From Nemertoderma westbladi (lineage: Eukaryota > Xenacoelomorpha > Nemertodermatida > Nemertodermatidae), in NCBI GenBank assembly GCA_032718475.1, contig JAUCBJ010003871.1, positions 1-42,295 of the forward strand: a stretch of 42,295 nucleotides of DNA. Direction: 5' to 3'. Positions 40,864 to 42,295 of the stretch are shown here, piece by piece. The number at the start of each line of letters is the position of its first letter. The first letter of the stretch is position 1. Below the pieces are notes generated by a model. It was not told the origin of the DNA. It was given only the letters and a program-made list of their open reading frames with translations, and ran no database searches. The translations under genes were made by a program, and so were the position numbers.

Positions 40864-42295
40864 ATTATAATTGACGCAAAACCCGCCTTTGTGAATTAAC
40901 AATGATGATTTTCAATTTAGGGAAAGGAACAGGTTGCAGTGGCAGTCTATTCTAACCAAAACAATAAAAGAAAGTCTATAACACGGTTGCAGTTTCATTT
41001 TTGCTCGTTATCAGCTGATATTTGCATCTGTTTTCCCCTGGAGATGGTTGAATTTTGATTGCGTCTAAAAGCAGTTTTGTTATTTAAATAAATGTAGCCG
41101 CGACCGGAAATCCGTTCCAAAGTTTTTATATCACTTTCAAACTAAAGTTATATTTACAATCGTTTGATAAACCTCTATCAATGAGTGACCATCAATCGGC
41201 GGAACTCGACCATCTCTGATAACTAGGCAGAAAAGGTGAAAATATCTGTATAATAATATTAATATATTAACTATAATTAATATTAACTATATTGCCATTG
41301 ATCTTTGTTCTCTTTCCTGCGTGTTTATATTTTTTAACTTTCTTTGATATCTTCCTGTCATTTAAAACAGTGTCGTTTCTTAATGGGATTCTTCATAGTA
41401 TAAACAGTAAAGTTAATGAAATAGAATCAAGAAACAGCACTAAAGACATAATGTTTACTATTACTTTTGTAAAGATAATATCTATTCAGTTTTTCCATTT
41501 TTTTTTAACTGTATCCGATCCTTTTTTTCCTTTTTTTTTAACTGCATCCTATCCTTTTTTTCCTTTTTTTTTGAAAATATAAAATCCTTTTTTCCTTTTT
41601 TTTCTCGATTTTTTTGGCTGGGAGGGCTGAACTAAACAAGGGTCTTTAACGCTGAAAAGTGACCTTTGCAAGCAATGATGTATGTAATTTTGTTACATTA
41701 TGTCAACTTATTAGCGTTCGGTATGTGAAGAAAGGATTTAATGGATATTCATTTATACATTTTAATCATAATATCGAATATAAGTGAAATTTATTAACAG
41801 GTACACAGATTTAATTCTAAGACGGCAATACTGATTAATTCTACATAGCATATATGCCAATATATTTAAAAGTTATGGTTTTTCGTTGGTGTGTTGGTTG
41901 ACGTATACTTACGTCAACAGTGACACGTCAACCGTGACATGCATGGTACGCGTCAATAATGGTATTTTACACTGAAATTCGAAATGAACAACGTATATAC
42001 ATTTCGGGCGAATACACCAGTTGTTCGCGCTTTCAGACCTTTGGCAGTTTAACCCGCCAAATTAAGATGTCTTCTAGATATTAAATCGCTTTTTAGCCTA
42101 TGACAAGTATTTGATTCACTACACTAGTCGAAACCAATCTGTGCGCGATCATTCACCCGCTGGATATTCCCGGGAGATTGGGTTCGACGGTTTAATTTTA
42201 TTGCTATGTAAGCCTAATGTATTATTCGACTGACAGTATTATATAATCTCTGACAATATTATTCACCTTCGGGAATATTAACAGTTCCTTTAGGA
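40864..42295. other. Gene-free right end of the window
   Basis: AT-rich DNA with the second polypyrimidine block (41490-41615). No coding exon, RNA gene or transposon is supported. The open frame over the T-rich block is a low-complexity artefact. Confidence 0.4.

Noticed and set aside
41292-41582. 96-residue Phe-rich frame
   Set aside because: Created by the polypyrimidine array; no start context or homology.

Overview
This is nuclear DNA from an animal. Intron-containing genes with clear GT-AG junctions, animal centrosome and kinase genes, several non-LTR retrotransposons, short inverted-repeat elements and large satellite blocks all appear in one AT-rich 42 kb window. The style (frequent TAGGCCTAC and ACCGGT words, CR1/L2-like LINEs, small foldback elements) suggests a marine invertebrate deuterostome, possibly an echinoderm. 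That assignment is an impression, not a test.

Layout. 1-8.4 kb is repeat-rich and gene-poor: a possible 1.9 kb terminal-inverted-repeat element (90-2006), small foldbacks, and a degraded CR1/L2-like LINE on the minus strand (about 5270-7525). At 8389-11260 I assemble a two-exon gene for a secreted cysteine-rich protein whose tail is a run of 10-residue repeats. From 11.49 to 28.02 kb lies one large satellite with a 36-bp unit (and a 29-bp variant). It is interrupted twice by poly(A)-tailed retroposed DNA: a broken calmodulin-like retrocopy (11758-12208, minus) and an apparently intact LINE of about 8.4 kb (13773-22205, plus). The first LINE ORF is unusually large. It carries a Cys-rich motif, about 55 copies of a Pro-rich 10-residue repeat, a Ulp1/SENP-like (C48) cysteine protease domain and an RRM-like region. 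The second ORF has the usual endonuclease and reverse transcriptase.

The best-supported host genes are a divergent pair about 1 kb apart. On the minus strand (29736-32823) is a two-exon CEP89 (CCDC123) homologue that contains a PLAT/LH2 domain between the CEP89-like N-terminus and the coiled coil. On the plus strand (33824-38905) is a complete four-exon NEK9 kinase gene (kinase, RCC1 repeats, glycine-rich linker, coiled coil; 929 residues). In other animals both products work at centrosomes or basal bodies, so the shared promoter may co-regulate them.

38.9-42.3 kb has no gene I can support. It holds the NEK9 3' end, a pair of tRNA-like SINE heads, polypyrimidine blocks and a striking near-perfect 105-nt hairpin.

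The strongest candidates for something new are the protease-carrying LINE inside a satellite that also captured a retrocopy, and the PLAT-CEP89 architecture next to NEK9.
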